Below are positions 17,616-26,276 of a stretch of 64,000 bases of DNA, piece after piece (within the stretch, counting starts at the first letter, position 1; the number at the start of each line of letters is the position of its first letter). The notes under the pieces were generated by a model, which was given only the letters and a program-made list of their open reading frames with translations, was not told where the DNA came from and did no database searches. The translations under genes were made by a program, and so were the position numbers. The stretch comes from JBBDLF01 sp040879025 (GTDB taxonomy: Bacteria; Pseudomonadota; Gammaproteobacteria; Pseudomonadales; Pseudohongiellaceae): NCBI GenBank assembly GCA_040879025.1, contig JBBDLF010000032.1, forward strand, positions 21,152-85,151, read 5' to 3'.

Positions 17616-18620
17616 TCAGCCTGTCTTGCGGCCGACCCCGGCTTCAGCAGCGGTCTGCTGGTCAGCAAACAGGTGGCAGGCCACGTGGCGGTCGAGGTCG
17701 CGCAACGGCAGAAGCTGGGGCGTGTCGCGGTGGCAGATGTCCATCACCCGGGGACAGCGGCTGGCGAAGCGACAGCCTGCCGGAACATTGACGGGGGAAG
17801 GTATTTCTCCGGTGATCGTGGTGGATGCGCGCCGACGCTCGGCTTCGGGATCCGGTTCGGGATTGGAGGCAACCAGTATTTCGGTATAAGGATGTTTCGG
17901 AGCAAAATACAATTCGTCCGCGGGGCCGGTCTCCACCAGCGAACCCAGATACATCACCGCCATGCGGTCGCTCACATACCGCACCATCGAAAGATCATGG
18001 GCGATAAACAGCAAGGTCAGGCCCAACCGTTGTTTCAGTTCGTCCAACAGGTTGATCACCTGTGCTTGCACCGAGACATCCAGCGCCGAAATGGGCTCGT
18101 CGCAAACGACAAATTCCGGCTCCAGAATCAGGGCTCGGGCCACGCCGATGCGCTGGCGCTGTCCGCCGGAAAATTCGTGGGGATAGCGCGACATATGGTC
18201 GCTGTGCAGCCCCACCAACCGCAACCAGTGCGCCACCTTCTCTTTCACTTCACTGCTTTTTACCACATCGTGAAGACGCAATCCCTCGGCGATGATTTCA
18301 CCCACGGTCATGCGCGGGTTCAAGGACGAATACGGGTCCTGAAAAATCATTTGCATCTTGTGGGCCATGCGCCGGAAATCCCGCGGGCGGTATTTTTGCG
18401 GCAGCGTCTCTCCGCGGTAAATTACCTGCCCCGACGTTTTCGGAAGAAGACCCAGCAAGGTTTTGCCGAAGGTGGATTTTCCCGAGCCACTTTCGCCCAC
18501 CAGACCGACAATTTCATTCTCGGCGATGGACAATGACACGCCGTCCACTGCATGCACGATCCTGCCACGGCCGAGATCAAAGTGCCGGGTTAGTTCAACT
18601 GCCTGCACCAGATCAGTCAT
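17616..18620 (-). CDS. Oligopeptide ABC transporter ATP-binding protein (OppF type)
   Basis: 334 residues from the ATG at 18620 (MTDLVQAVELTRHFDLG), chosen because family similarity begins there and it gives an 8-base overlap with the oppD-like gene; a longer open frame upstream runs antisense-like through oppD and is unlikely. Walker A is GESGSGKST, the signature FSGGQRQRIGVAR, Walker B FVVCDEPISALD. The C-terminal extension has GCRFASRCPRVMDIC. It is the last gene of the proximal opp operon. Confidence 0.92.
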   Translation of the reverse strand: MTDLVQAVELTRHFDLGRGRIVHAVDGVSLSIAENEIVGLVGESGSGKSTFGKTLLGLLPKTSGQVIYRGETLPQKYRPRDFRRMAHKMQMIFQDPYSSLNPRMTVGEIIAEGLRLHDVVKSSEVKEKVAHWLRLVGLHSDHMSRYPHEFSGGQRQRIGVARALILEPEFVVCDEPISALDVSVQAQVINLLDELKQRLGLTLLFIAHDLSMVRYVSDRMAVMYLGSLVETGPADELYFAPKHPYTEILVASNPEPDPEAERRRASTTITGEIPSPVNVPAGCRFASRCPRVMDICHRDTPQLLPLRDLDRHVACHLFADQQTAAEAGVGRKTG

Positions 18621-19740
18621 TGGCGGACTCCGGCGGGCGACTGTTCTCGCGCCCGAAAAAAAGCTCCGGGGGCTTTTCCGGGGCTGTCTCGTGATGCAGC
18701 CAACAACGTGAATAATGCCCCTCGCCCACCACAACCGGTTCCGGATCATTCGGCACGCACACGTGCATTGAATACGGACAGCGCGGACAATAGGCGCAAC
18801 CGGGAGGCGGCGCGAACAGGTCGGGAGGACTGCCTTCGATGGGCTGCAGTGTATGCTGCCTGGCGGGGTCATTGTTCGGCATGGCCTTTTTCAGACCCAG
18901 CGTGTAAGGGTGGGCGGATCGATAGAACACATCGTCAACCGTCCCCTGCTCCACTATTTTACCGGCATACATTACTGCCACGTCATCGGCCATGCGCGCC
19001 ACCACCCCCAGATCGTGAGTGATGAGAATGATGGCCATGCCGGTTTCTTTCTGCAGATCCTGCATCAAATCCAGAATCTGTGCCTGAATGGTCACATCAA
19101 GCGCCGTACTCGGCTCATCGGCTATCAGTATCGAAGGTTTGCAGGCGATCGCCATCGCAATCATGGCCCGTTGCAGCATGCCACCACTGAATTCGAACGG
19201 ATACTGGCGCGCACGGCTTGCCGCTTCCGGAATACGGCTCAACTCCAGCAGTTCGATCGCCCGCGCAAACGCCCTGCGGTAACTGTAGCCACGGTGAATC
19301 TGCAGAGGTTCGGCAATCTGATCGCCAATGGTCATTGTCGGGTTCAGAGAAGTCATTGGATCCTGAAAGATCATTCCAATCTCGGAGCCGCGAATGTCCT
19401 TGCCGTTGACGGTCTTGCGGCCGAGTATATCGTATCCCTTCAGCCTTGCGCGCCCGGAGGTGATACGCCCCGGTGGCATCGGAATCAGGCCCATGATGCT
19501 TTGCACGGTCACTGATTTGCCGCAGCCGGATTCGCCCACTATAGCCAGCGTCCTGCCGGTTTTCACGTTAAAGCTCACGCCCCTGACGGCACTGACGATA
19601 CCTCCATAGGTGGTGAATTCCACCGCCAGGTCTTCGACCTGCAATACCGCATCGCCGTTCCCGATTCCGGGCCTTCCATCAACCTTTGTGCCAGCCGTTT
19701 TATTAACCTCTTTATTAGCCACTTTATTAACCAGAGTCAT
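18613..19740 (-). CDS. Oligopeptide ABC transporter ATP-binding protein (OppD type)
   Basis: 375 residues. A non-conserved Lys/Asn/Val-rich leader of about 30 residues precedes the ATPase fold. Walker A is GESGCGKSV, the signature FSGGMLQRAMIAM (Met-Leu replacing the common Met-Arg), Walker B ILIADEPSTALD. The C-terminal segment carries GCAYCPRCPYSMHVC, with four cysteines. Its ATG overlaps the TGA of the oppC-like gene by four bases (ATGA), so the two are translationally coupled. Confidence 0.92.
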   Translation of the reverse strand: MTLVNKVANKEVNKTAGTKVDGRPGIGNGDAVLQVEDLAVEFTTYGGIVSAVRGVSFNVKTGRTLAIVGESGCGKSVTVQSIMGLIPMPPGRITSGRARLKGYDILGRKTVNGKDIRGSEIGMIFQDPMTSLNPTMTIGDQIAEPLQIHRGYSYRRAFARAIELLELSRIPEAASRARQYPFEFSGGMLQRAMIAMAIACKPSILIADEPSTALDVTIQAQILDLMQDLQKETGMAIILITHDLGVVARMADDVAVMYAGKIVEQGTVDDVFYRSAHPYTLGLKKAMPNNDPARQHTLQPIEGSPPDLFAPPPGCAYCPRCPYSMHVCVPNDPEPVVVGEGHYSRCWLHHETAPEKPPELFFGRENSRPPESAND

Positions 19741-21143
19741 TCCGTATTCCTCATACGGGCATCAAGCGCGTCACGAAGACCATCGCCCAGCAGGTTAAAT
19801 GCCAGCACGGTAAGACTGATCATAATCGCGGGAAAAATAAGTTCATGAGGCGTCGTCAGCATGTTCCTGATTCCTTCATTACTCATACTCCCCCAGGATG
19901 GCGTGGGCGGCGCCACGCCCATGCCGATGAAAGACAGGAAGGCTTCGATAAAAATCGCATTGGGGATGGAAAAAGTAATCGTAACCAGAATCACTCCCAT
20001 GGTATTGGGAATCATGTGCCGCAATATCAAATAGTTCGTCCTGGCACCTAAAAGTTGCGAAGCGCCAATGTAACCCTGTTCCCGTATCTGCAGAATCTGT
20101 CCCCGCACCAGCCGAGCCGTGGCGGGCCACATCAACACGACCAGGGCCACCAGCATGGGCATGACGCCGCTCTCTCCCGGTCCGATGCCGAACGCGATTT
20201 TGAAGAGAATCATAAACAGCAGAAAGGGCAGGGCCACCACAAAATCGGCAAAGCGCATCATAAACGCATCCACCCGACCGCCAACAAAGCCGGAAATGCT
20301 GCCGAATATCACGCCAAACAACACGAACAGCACCGGCGCGCCGATGCCGATGAACAGCGACACCCGCGCCCCGGCCATTAAACGCGCCAGCATATCCCTG
20401 CCAATGTAATCGGTGCCCAGCGGGTGCAGCGCCAGTTCAACTTCATCACCCGGTTCCAGTGCCGCCGCCTGGGCGACCAGGCCTTTTTCCAGCGCCTCCT
20501 CCACAGTGATCACCCGCCGCACATCCACTGCGATGGTTTCAAAGACCTCCAGCAGATTGCCGCGCTCATCCAGACCCACCAGTGAATAGTAATAAGTGCC
20601 TGGTTGCACATCCAGACGGTCTTCGAAAAAGAGGGCATCGTTAGTGAAATACTCCGCGACCGGCACACCGAAAGCCAGTTCCTCACCCACAGGAAACAGA
20701 TTCCGGTAAACCCTGTGCCCGGTTGCACCCGGCAATGGCTCCCAGCTCAGGCGCACACCCTGCGTGGTCGCGGGGGCGGCCAGACGGAAACCGGTTTCCG
20801 GCCTCTCTGCTTCCTGCCCCTCGGTATCCCGACTTCCGGCTTCCTGTACCAGCGCAGTACCGTCCCAGGGCTGGTAAGGCGGCACGACGATGGCGGTGCG
20901 CTCCGCCCCCGGCGGCTGGCTTATCTGATCCAGGTCCTGAGCCGCAGGATTGACCGGCCACAACCACGGCCCGGCCAGTGTAAAAAACAAAATGGCCGCG
21001 ATAATATAAAGTGACACCAGCGCCCTTCTGTTGGCCTTCAGCCGCAGCCACGAATCCTGCCAGTAGGACAGGGACGGACGCGTGATCAACTCCACATCTT
21101 GCTTCTGGTTCAGCCGGGTAAAATCAGCGGGAGCGAACGTCAT
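19737..21143 (-). CDS. Oligopeptide ABC transporter permease (OppC type) with fibronectin-III-like periplasmic insert
   Basis: 468 residues, against about 300 for ordinary OppC. The first membrane helix is at about 41-63. Residues 64-240 form an enlarged periplasmic loop. Within it, residues about 118-208 read like a fibronectin type III domain: VRLSWEPLPGATGHRVYRN (B-C strands with core Trp), then GTYYYSLVGLDERGN (F strand Tyr-x-Tyr and G strand). After HPLGTDYIGRDMLARL the standard permease core resumes with five helices and the EAA loop (YIGASQLLGARTNYLILRHMIPN). The insert could contact the binding protein or another periplasmic partner; that is inference. It lies between oppB and oppD with a one-base gap and a 4-base overlap. 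Confidence 0.88.
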   Translation of the reverse strand: MTFAPADFTRLNQKQDVELITRPSLSYWQDSWLRLKANRRALVSLYIIAAILFFTLAGPWLWPVNPAAQDLDQISQPPGAERTAIVVPPYQPWDGTALVQEAGSRDTEGQEAERPETGFRLAAPATTQGVRLSWEPLPGATGHRVYRNLFPVGEELAFGVPVAEYFTNDALFFEDRLDVQPGTYYYSLVGLDERGNLLEVFETIAVDVRRVITVEEALEKGLVAQAAALEPGDEVELALHPLGTDYIGRDMLARLMAGARVSLFIGIGAPVLFVLFGVIFGSISGFVGGRVDAFMMRFADFVVALPFLLFMILFKIAFGIGPGESGVMPMLVALVVLMWPATARLVRGQILQIREQGYIGASQLLGARTNYLILRHMIPNTMGVILVTITFSIPNAIFIEAFLSFIGMGVAPPTPSWGSMSNEGIRNMLTTPHELIFPAIMISLTVLAFNLLGDGLRDALDARMRNTE

Positions 21144-21144
21144 G

Positions 21145-22077
21145 TCATTGCAACCTCACCCGGGGGTCGATGAAGCCATACAGTATGTCCACTATTATCA
21201 CCATGAATACCAGAAAGGCCCCGTAGAACACAGTGGTTCCCATTATCACGGTGTAATCCAGTTGCTGAACCGCTTCAACGAAGAAGCGGCCCAGTCCGGG
21301 AATCGCGAACACCAGTTCCACAACGAATCCGCCGGTGGTGATGGCGGCAATGGACGGACCAAGAACGGTCACCACGGGAAGTATGGCATTGCGAAGCTGG
21401 TGTTTGGTGAATATGCGCGCCGGGGGCACGCCCTTGGATTTTGCCGTACGCACGTAATCCGAACTGATGATTTCCAGCATCGACGATCGCATCAATCGAG
21501 TCAGGTAGGCCATCGTACTCAGTCCCAGCACCAACGCGGGGATCAGCATATGGCGGATGCTGCCCCACCCGGCGACGGGCAAAACCTGGCGGCCGATCAC
21601 GTCGTTGATGTTCACCATGGCCAGTTGGCTGAGAGCCGCCACAACAAAACTGGGAACAGAAATTCCAAGGATAACCAGAAACATGATGATGTAATCAGGT
21701 AGACGGTTGCGGTATATCGCGGTCAGCGCGCCCCACAATACGCCCCCCGTGCCGGCAATGACAATCGCCAGAATGCCAAGGGTGGCGGAAACGGGAAAAC
21801 GTTCCCGGATAATATCGTTAACACTGCGGTTTTCGTGCGTGAAGGATATGCCCAGATCACCCTGGGCCAGATTGCCGAGGAAAATGAAATACTGCGTCAT
21901 CAGGGGCTGATCAAGCCCGTAGCGCGCCTCAAGGTTGGCGCGTATCTCGGGGGACATGGCGCGATCGGTGAGCAGCGGATCGCCCGGCACATTGTGCATC
22001 GCAAAAAACGTCGCGGTGGCGATAAACCAGACTGTCACGATGCCCTGTAACAGGCGCTTGCCGATGTACAACCACAC
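21145..22077 (-). CDS. Oligopeptide ABC transporter permease (OppB type)
   Basis: 310 residues with a GTG start at 22077 preceded by a GGGAA element. The N-terminus WLYIGKRLLQGIVTVWFIATATFF, then NVPGDPLL, and the GDLGISFTHENRSVNDII segment, are typical OppB features. Six helices are predicted, with the EAA loop at YVRTAKSKGVPPARIFTKHQLRN and the end segment YGFIDPRVRL. It follows the binding protein gene by about 58 bases and abuts oppC. Confidence 0.93.
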   Translation of the reverse strand: MWLYIGKRLLQGIVTVWFIATATFFAMHNVPGDPLLTDRAMSPEIRANLEARYGLDQPLMTQYFIFLGNLAQGDLGISFTHENRSVNDIIRERFPVSATLGILAIVIAGTGGVLWGALTAIYRNRLPDYIIMFLVILGISVPSFVVAALSQLAMVNINDVIGRQVLPVAGWGSIRHMLIPALVLGLSTMAYLTRLMRSSMLEIISSDYVRTAKSKGVPPARIFTKHQLRNAILPVVTVLGPSIAAITTGGFVVELVFAIPGLGRFFVEAVQQLDYTVIMGTTVFYGAFLVFMVIIVDILYGFIDPRVRLQ

Positions 22078-22135
22078 TTTTTGCTATTCCCGCTCGTCTG
22101 ACCTGGTGACTGAATTGTACACGGTGCCGCTCCGG

Positions 22136-23848
22136 CTAATCAGCGGCTTCAAGATAGGCAAAGCGGTAATCGGTTTCCGGCCCGATCGAGCGACGCTTGA
22201 AATTTTTCAGTCCGGGGTCCACCACGAATGACCAGCCCCGTTCATAAATCGGCAGAATAACAACGTCTTCGTAAACCATGCGTTGTATTTCGCCAAAGGC
22301 GTCCATCCGCTCCTGCTGGTCAAGCGAAGTCTGACCAATGCGTACATTCCGGTCAAATTCGGCATTGCTGTAACGACCGCGATTGTTCAGGTTCCAGGTT
22401 GCGAACAAATCACCAAAGGTGAGTGCGTCATCATAGTCAGGTCCCCACCCGGCAATCACGATATCAAACTCGCCGCTCTCCATTTTCTGCAGACGCTGCT
22501 TGAAAATCTGCTTGTCGATTCTGACTTCAAGGCCGAGGTTTTTCTGGAAAATCTCTTGGTAATATTCTGAGGTGATATCCCCCACCGGACTGTCATCCGC
22601 GAGCAGAATGAGCGGGGGAAACTCATCCAGGCCCAATTCCTGCTTCGCCATCTCCAGGTGTTCGCGCGCTTGTGCTACGTTGATCCGATGTGTCACCGGC
22701 GGATATTCCTGACGAAACAGTCCGTCAACACCCCTGATCCAGACAGGAAACAGGCTTTCGCCTGGCAGATAACTCGGCTCCTTCAGCGCCTTGTAAACAA
22801 ATTCAACAGGATCCTGGGCGAGTTGCAGGGCCTTGCGAAAATTAGTGTTCGCGGTCATATGGCCTTCGCGAAAATTCAGCTGCAGAAAGAAAACCGTACC
22901 GTCCATGAAGCGGTCGATGGGCCAGCGCTGCTCCATGGCGTTTTTCAGCATGGGGGCGACCAGATGGGTGTCTGCGATCTGTCCATCCTTGAACATATTC
23001 AACTTGGCGTTGACGTCTTCGGTGATATAGCCCACGTTGATCACGTCAATCAGCGCCTTGTTGCCACTGTCCCAGTACCGCGGATTTTTTTCCCAGCGCA
23101 TACTGGCGCTGTGAATCCAGTCGGTCAACACATACGGGCCGTTGTACAGCATCTGGTCAGCGTCGGCACCGTAGCGACCGTTGGTGGAATGGTAGAAATC
23201 CTCGCGTAGCGGGTAATAGGTGGCAAACGCCGCGAGCTTGTCGAAATAGGGGGTGGGCTGCTCGAATTCCACTGCCAGAACCTTGTCGGTGACGACGTTA
23301 ACCCCCAGATATTCCGGTGGCAACTCACCGGTATTGACCGCTTCGGCATTGGTGATCGGATACAGGATAAAGGCATATTGCGAGCCATTGGCGGGTTCGA
23401 GCGTTTTGCGCCAGGAAAACACAAAGTCGTGAGCCGTAACCGGCTCGCCATCGCTCCAGTAGGCGTCGTCGCGGATCCAGAAAGTCGCGCCGTCATCCCG
23501 CAGTTCCCAACGTTCCGCCATACCGGGAGCCAGCTCGTTGTTGTCATCATAGGTGAGCAATCCCTCCATCACATGGGCCAGCACGGTGAAGCTCTGCACA
23601 TCCGTGGTACGGGTGTGATCCATCTGTGGCGGTTCCTGGCGGATCGCGATGGTAATCTGGTTGTTTTCGGCATCAATCGCTTGCCCAATACCGCTGGCGC
23701 TGGTGGTATACGACATGGCGAACGACAGCAGAACCAGCAGGACCACGATGGCCGCCAGTGCATAAAAGGCATACAGGGAAAGCTGTCTGGCAGCCGACTG
23801 CACAAAGCCTTCGCTGCTACCGGTTATCGTGTCTGCCTCTTCTGTCAT
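22136..23848 (-). CDS. Oligopeptide-binding protein (OppA type, SBP family 5) with N-terminal membrane anchor
   Basis: 570 residues from the ATG at 23848, which has GGAGGTGG just upstream. Residues about 25-48 (LYAFYALAAIVVLLVLLSFA) are a membrane segment preceded by about 23 polar residues. There is no lipobox Cys and no clear signal peptidase I site, so the protein is probably tethered by this helix and not lipidated. The mature part is a family 5 binding protein: ITIAIRQEPPQMDHTRTTD, then WELRDDGATFWIRDDAYWSDGEPVTAHDF, and IVIAGWGPDYDDALTFGDLF, the OppA-type ending. It is the first gene of the proximal opp operon, downstream of a MarR gene. Confidence 0.9.
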   Translation of the reverse strand: MTEEADTITGSSEGFVQSAARQLSLYAFYALAAIVVLLVLLSFAMSYTTSASGIGQAIDAENNQITIAIRQEPPQMDHTRTTDVQSFTVLAHVMEGLLTYDDNNELAPGMAERWELRDDGATFWIRDDAYWSDGEPVTAHDFVFSWRKTLEPANGSQYAFILYPITNAEAVNTGELPPEYLGVNVVTDKVLAVEFEQPTPYFDKLAAFATYYPLREDFYHSTNGRYGADADQMLYNGPYVLTDWIHSASMRWEKNPRYWDSGNKALIDVINVGYITEDVNAKLNMFKDGQIADTHLVAPMLKNAMEQRWPIDRFMDGTVFFLQLNFREGHMTANTNFRKALQLAQDPVEFVYKALKEPSYLPGESLFPVWIRGVDGLFRQEYPPVTHRINVAQAREHLEMAKQELGLDEFPPLILLADDSPVGDITSEYYQEIFQKNLGLEVRIDKQIFKQRLQKMESGEFDIVIAGWGPDYDDALTFGDLFATWNLNNRGRYSNAEFDRNVRIGQTSLDQQERMDAFGEIQRMVYEDVVILPIYERGWSFVVDPGLKNFKRRSIGPETDYRFAYLEAAD

Positions 23849-24055
23849 AGCCACCTCCAGATTGAATCGAGAATACCCCAGGGGTCGCAGCGACCACAAG
23901 ACCCGGCTGGCCGGCAGCTTGTCACTTCTGTGGTAGTGAACGGGGCCTGGATGGACAAACCGGATAGCCGGATGGAGCGCTGCACGGGAGCGCTGGAGGA
24001 AAGCCGGCAGGAGGGGCGCACGGGGCGCGGGTCGACCGTCATGGCAACCCGGCCA

Positions 24056-24589
24056 TCAACCGGGGCGAACCGCCAATTCCTTGATCAGCTCTGCCACATC
24101 ATCCTCTGAATGGATACCGGACTCACCCGTCAAAACAGGAGGCACCACTATATCGTCGGCGTCCATCATATGAGCTATGCGCTGCAATGAAGCGAGCAGC
24201 AGCGATTGCTCCCAGTCTTCCAGGGCATTGAATCGGCTGGTAAACCGGGTCTGTAGCAACGGCGGGGAGGATTTGAGAATGGTACGGCTTTTGTCGGTCA
24301 GGTCCACGATCACGCGACGACGGTCCTCTTCGTCACGTTCCCGGGTAATGAGCCCGCGCTGCTCCAGCCGATTGAGGATGTCAGTCACGGTACCCTGACT
24401 CAGATTGACGCGGGTAGCCAGTCCACCGGCTGTGATGGGTCCGTCGGTGAGGGCACGAAGCAGCGTAGCCTGTGGCGCGGTCAGTCCGTGCGTGCTGACA
24501 AGATTTCTGGAGTGAAGCTCAACGGAGCGAATAACCCTGCGCAGAGCGACAATGACTTCATCCGCCATTAATATATTTGCCTGATTCAT
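24056..24589 (-). CDS. MarR-family transcriptional regulator
   Basis: 177 residues from the ATG at 24589 with GGAG 8 bases upstream; the frame is open further up but that part is low-complexity. The winged helix-turn-helix runs over about 45-105: LTAPQATLLRALTDGPITAG, LSQGTVTDILNRLEQRGLI, then the wing DEEDRRRVIVDLT. The N-terminal RRVIRSVELHSRNLV and a C-terminal tail of about 25 residues recall the EctR-like branch of MarR, but no ectoine genes are nearby. It lies 207 bases upstream of oppA on the same strand, so control of peptide uptake is a reasonable guess, not shown. Confidence 0.9.
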   Translation of the reverse strand: MNQANILMADEVIVALRRVIRSVELHSRNLVSTHGLTAPQATLLRALTDGPITAGGLATRVNLSQGTVTDILNRLEQRGLITRERDEEDRRRVIVDLTDKSRTILKSSPPLLQTRFTSRFNALEDWEQSLLLASLQRIAHMMDADDIVVPPVLTGESGIHSEDDVAELIKELAVRPG

Positions 24590-24975
24590 CGTGCTGTCTC
24601 CACGCCCTTGACGCCCTTCACGCCTGTAAAGGTCAAAACCTGAACCGCGGCCGCGAGAATCACCGTCCCTGGATTGAAGGCTCACTGATCGAAACCCATA
24701 GATAAAACGTTAGGCCTGCAATCGCGGAAGCGCCCGTCAGGTTGGAAGGTTCCGGCCCAGCGTTGTGATACCGGGCGACTCGAGTTCGCGATGCAGTATA
24801 CAGAAAGAGAAGACCCAATTTGGAGGAAAAGCTTCCCCCAATTGTGACAAATTGCAAGCCTCAAGTTTCCGCTGCGCCAAGGTGTATGTCCGACACGACG
24901 AGCCGAATATACCGAAAAAACCCGGGTGAAAAAGTGGGTGGGTTGAAAAATAACCCAATACCGATCAGGTGGAAA
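24590..24975. other. Intergenic region of 386 bases without a recognised gene
   Basis: The region lies between the MarR start and the end of the preceding minus-strand gene. A weak hairpin (TGGGTT at 24939-24944 with AACCCA at 24952-24957), followed on the minus strand by T runs, may end that upstream gene. Small open frames of about 60-70 residues exist on the minus strand at 24660-24958, but they overlap each other, lack ribosome binding sites and resemble nothing I know. Promoter elements for the MarR gene are expected here but not clearly seen. Confidence 0.5.
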
Positions 24976-25854
24976 CTACGCGCTTCGTTTGGCGGTTCCG
25001 CCAGCGGGTTCTTCAGCCTTGACGGAATGGAATTCGGTGAGATAGGCTGCGGAGTTGGTCGCTTCAATACGCTCGAAACGAATGTCGGGGTGCAAGTTGC
25101 GCATCTGGGTATTCAACAAGCCGTTGGCGGAATAAATCAGTGCATCCCGGATGATATTGTCGGTGTCACACTCCCGCGCCAGTTTCAGCAACCGATCAAA
25201 CCCGACAATAAAATTATTGGTGTGGCGCCGGCGAATTTCGGTCCCGTACAACAGCTCGGGCAGGGAGATGTCCCCTGTTGCCGACATGATCAGAAACCGC
25301 CGCGAAAAAACTTCCACATCGCCGCCGGCAAATTGCTGCCATAACGCATCCGTCTCCTGTTGGGTGTGGCGGTTCTCTCCCGCCGGGCCCTGACTGGAAA
25401 CATAGAGCATGCCGGCAATCGCACCCAACTGACGACGGGTATTGTCGGCAATCTTGAAAAAGGTTTCCTGGCGCGCGTTCAGTTCGGTCGCGGCGATGGC
25501 CTGGGTCTGCTTTTCCGACTGGATATTGTTGCGGCGCAGTTCCCGGTTGTTTTCCGCCAGCACGTTCTGCTGGATAAACAGCCCGATCACCAGCCAGAGA
25601 AACGCCAGGGGGGCAAAGGCTCCTTCGAGAAATGTACCCATCGCGTCGATCGGCAGGCTGGCGAAATCGGCCCAGCCGACATTGACCGATATGTACAAAG
25701 CCCCGAGCAACAGCCAGATGAAGCTGATGATCAGGCCAAGCAGAATTCGCCAGTCCTTGGGATAGAGGTCATCAACCTTTGGTACGCTCATCGGGTTCCC
25801 GTAGTTTGAGGATTTGGCCGGAGCCGGTGGCTGATTCGCCGCGGTCGGCCGCAT
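24976..25854 (-). CDS. Hypothetical membrane protein with coiled coil
   Basis: 292 residues if started at 25854; the Met at 25791 (MSVPKVDDLYPKDWR) is an equally good start. Two membrane helices are visible at about 36-58 (ILLGLIISFIWLLLGALYI) and 78-96 (APLAFLWLVIGLFI). A polar helical region follows that reads as a coiled coil (about 97-130, NVLAENNRELRRNN then QTQAIAATELNARQETFF). The remaining 160 residues are soluble and probably cytoplasmic. I recall similar proteins annotated only as hypothetical in marine gammaproteobacteria. No catalytic motif is evident. It diverges from xseB. Confidence 0.75.
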   Translation of the reverse strand: MRPTAANQPPAPAKSSNYGNPMSVPKVDDLYPKDWRILLGLIISFIWLLLGALYISVNVGWADFASLPIDAMGTFLEGAFAPLAFLWLVIGLFIQQNVLAENNRELRRNNIQSEKQTQAIAATELNARQETFFKIADNTRRQLGAIAGMLYVSSQGPAGENRHTQQETDALWQQFAGGDVEVFSRRFLIMSATGDISLPELLYGTEIRRRHTNNFIVGFDRLLKLARECDTDNIIRDALIYSANGLLNTQMRNLHPDIRFERIEATNSAAYLTEFHSVKAEEPAGGTAKRSA

Positions 25855-26006
25855 TAGAGTAAGGCGGTCGCAGGTAGGAGTAAAGCGCTCTGTGAGCTAT
25901 AATGGCGCAGGCATTACCCAGCCCCATGCTCTATGTGGTGGCTTTATTCACACTCGCGAGCGCAGGCAATGCCTGCTCGCCGCCACAGCAGGAACCACAG
26001 GTTTGC

Positions 26007-26270
26007 ATGACCACAAAACACGCTAAGTCGCCGAATGCCAAAACCGGGCCTTTCGATTTTGAACAGGCGCTGGAGAGTCTCGAGGAACTGGTCAGCGCCA
26101 TGGAAGAAGGCGATCTGAGCCTGGAAGACTGCCTGAAGGCTTTCGAGCGCGGTATCAAATTGACCCGGGAGTGCCAGACCGCACTGGAGAAAGCGGAGCA
26201 GAAAGTGCAGCTGCTGCTCAACGAGAATGGCGACACGCAGCCTGTGGATTCCGGTCTTTCGGACGAATAA
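26007..26270 (+). CDS. xseB: Exodeoxyribonuclease VII small subunit
   Basis: 87 residues from the ATG at 26007 (MTTKHAKSPN); an upstream extension of 35 residues in the same frame is not family-like. FDFEQALESLEELVSAMEEGDLSLEDCLKAFERGIKLTRECQTALEKAEQKV is an almost canonical XseB helical hairpin. XseB joins XseA, encoded elsewhere, to form the single-strand-specific exonuclease. It begins the common xseB-ispA-dxs operon, with 6 bases before ispA. Confidence 0.95.
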   Translation: MTTKHAKSPNAKTGPFDFEQALESLEELVSAMEEGDLSLEDCLKAFERGIKLTRECQTALEKAEQKVQLLLNENGDTQPVDSGLSDE

Positions 26271-26276
26271 CGCCCG

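Noticed and set aside
18621..18872. 84-codon N-terminal extension of the OppF-like gene
   Set aside because: It lies entirely within oppD in another frame and is Cys/Arg-rich; the ATG at 18620 gives a normal operon overlap and family start.
24660..24958. Small minus-strand open frames in the gap before the MarR gene
   Set aside because: They overlap one another, have no ribosome binding sites and resemble no known protein.
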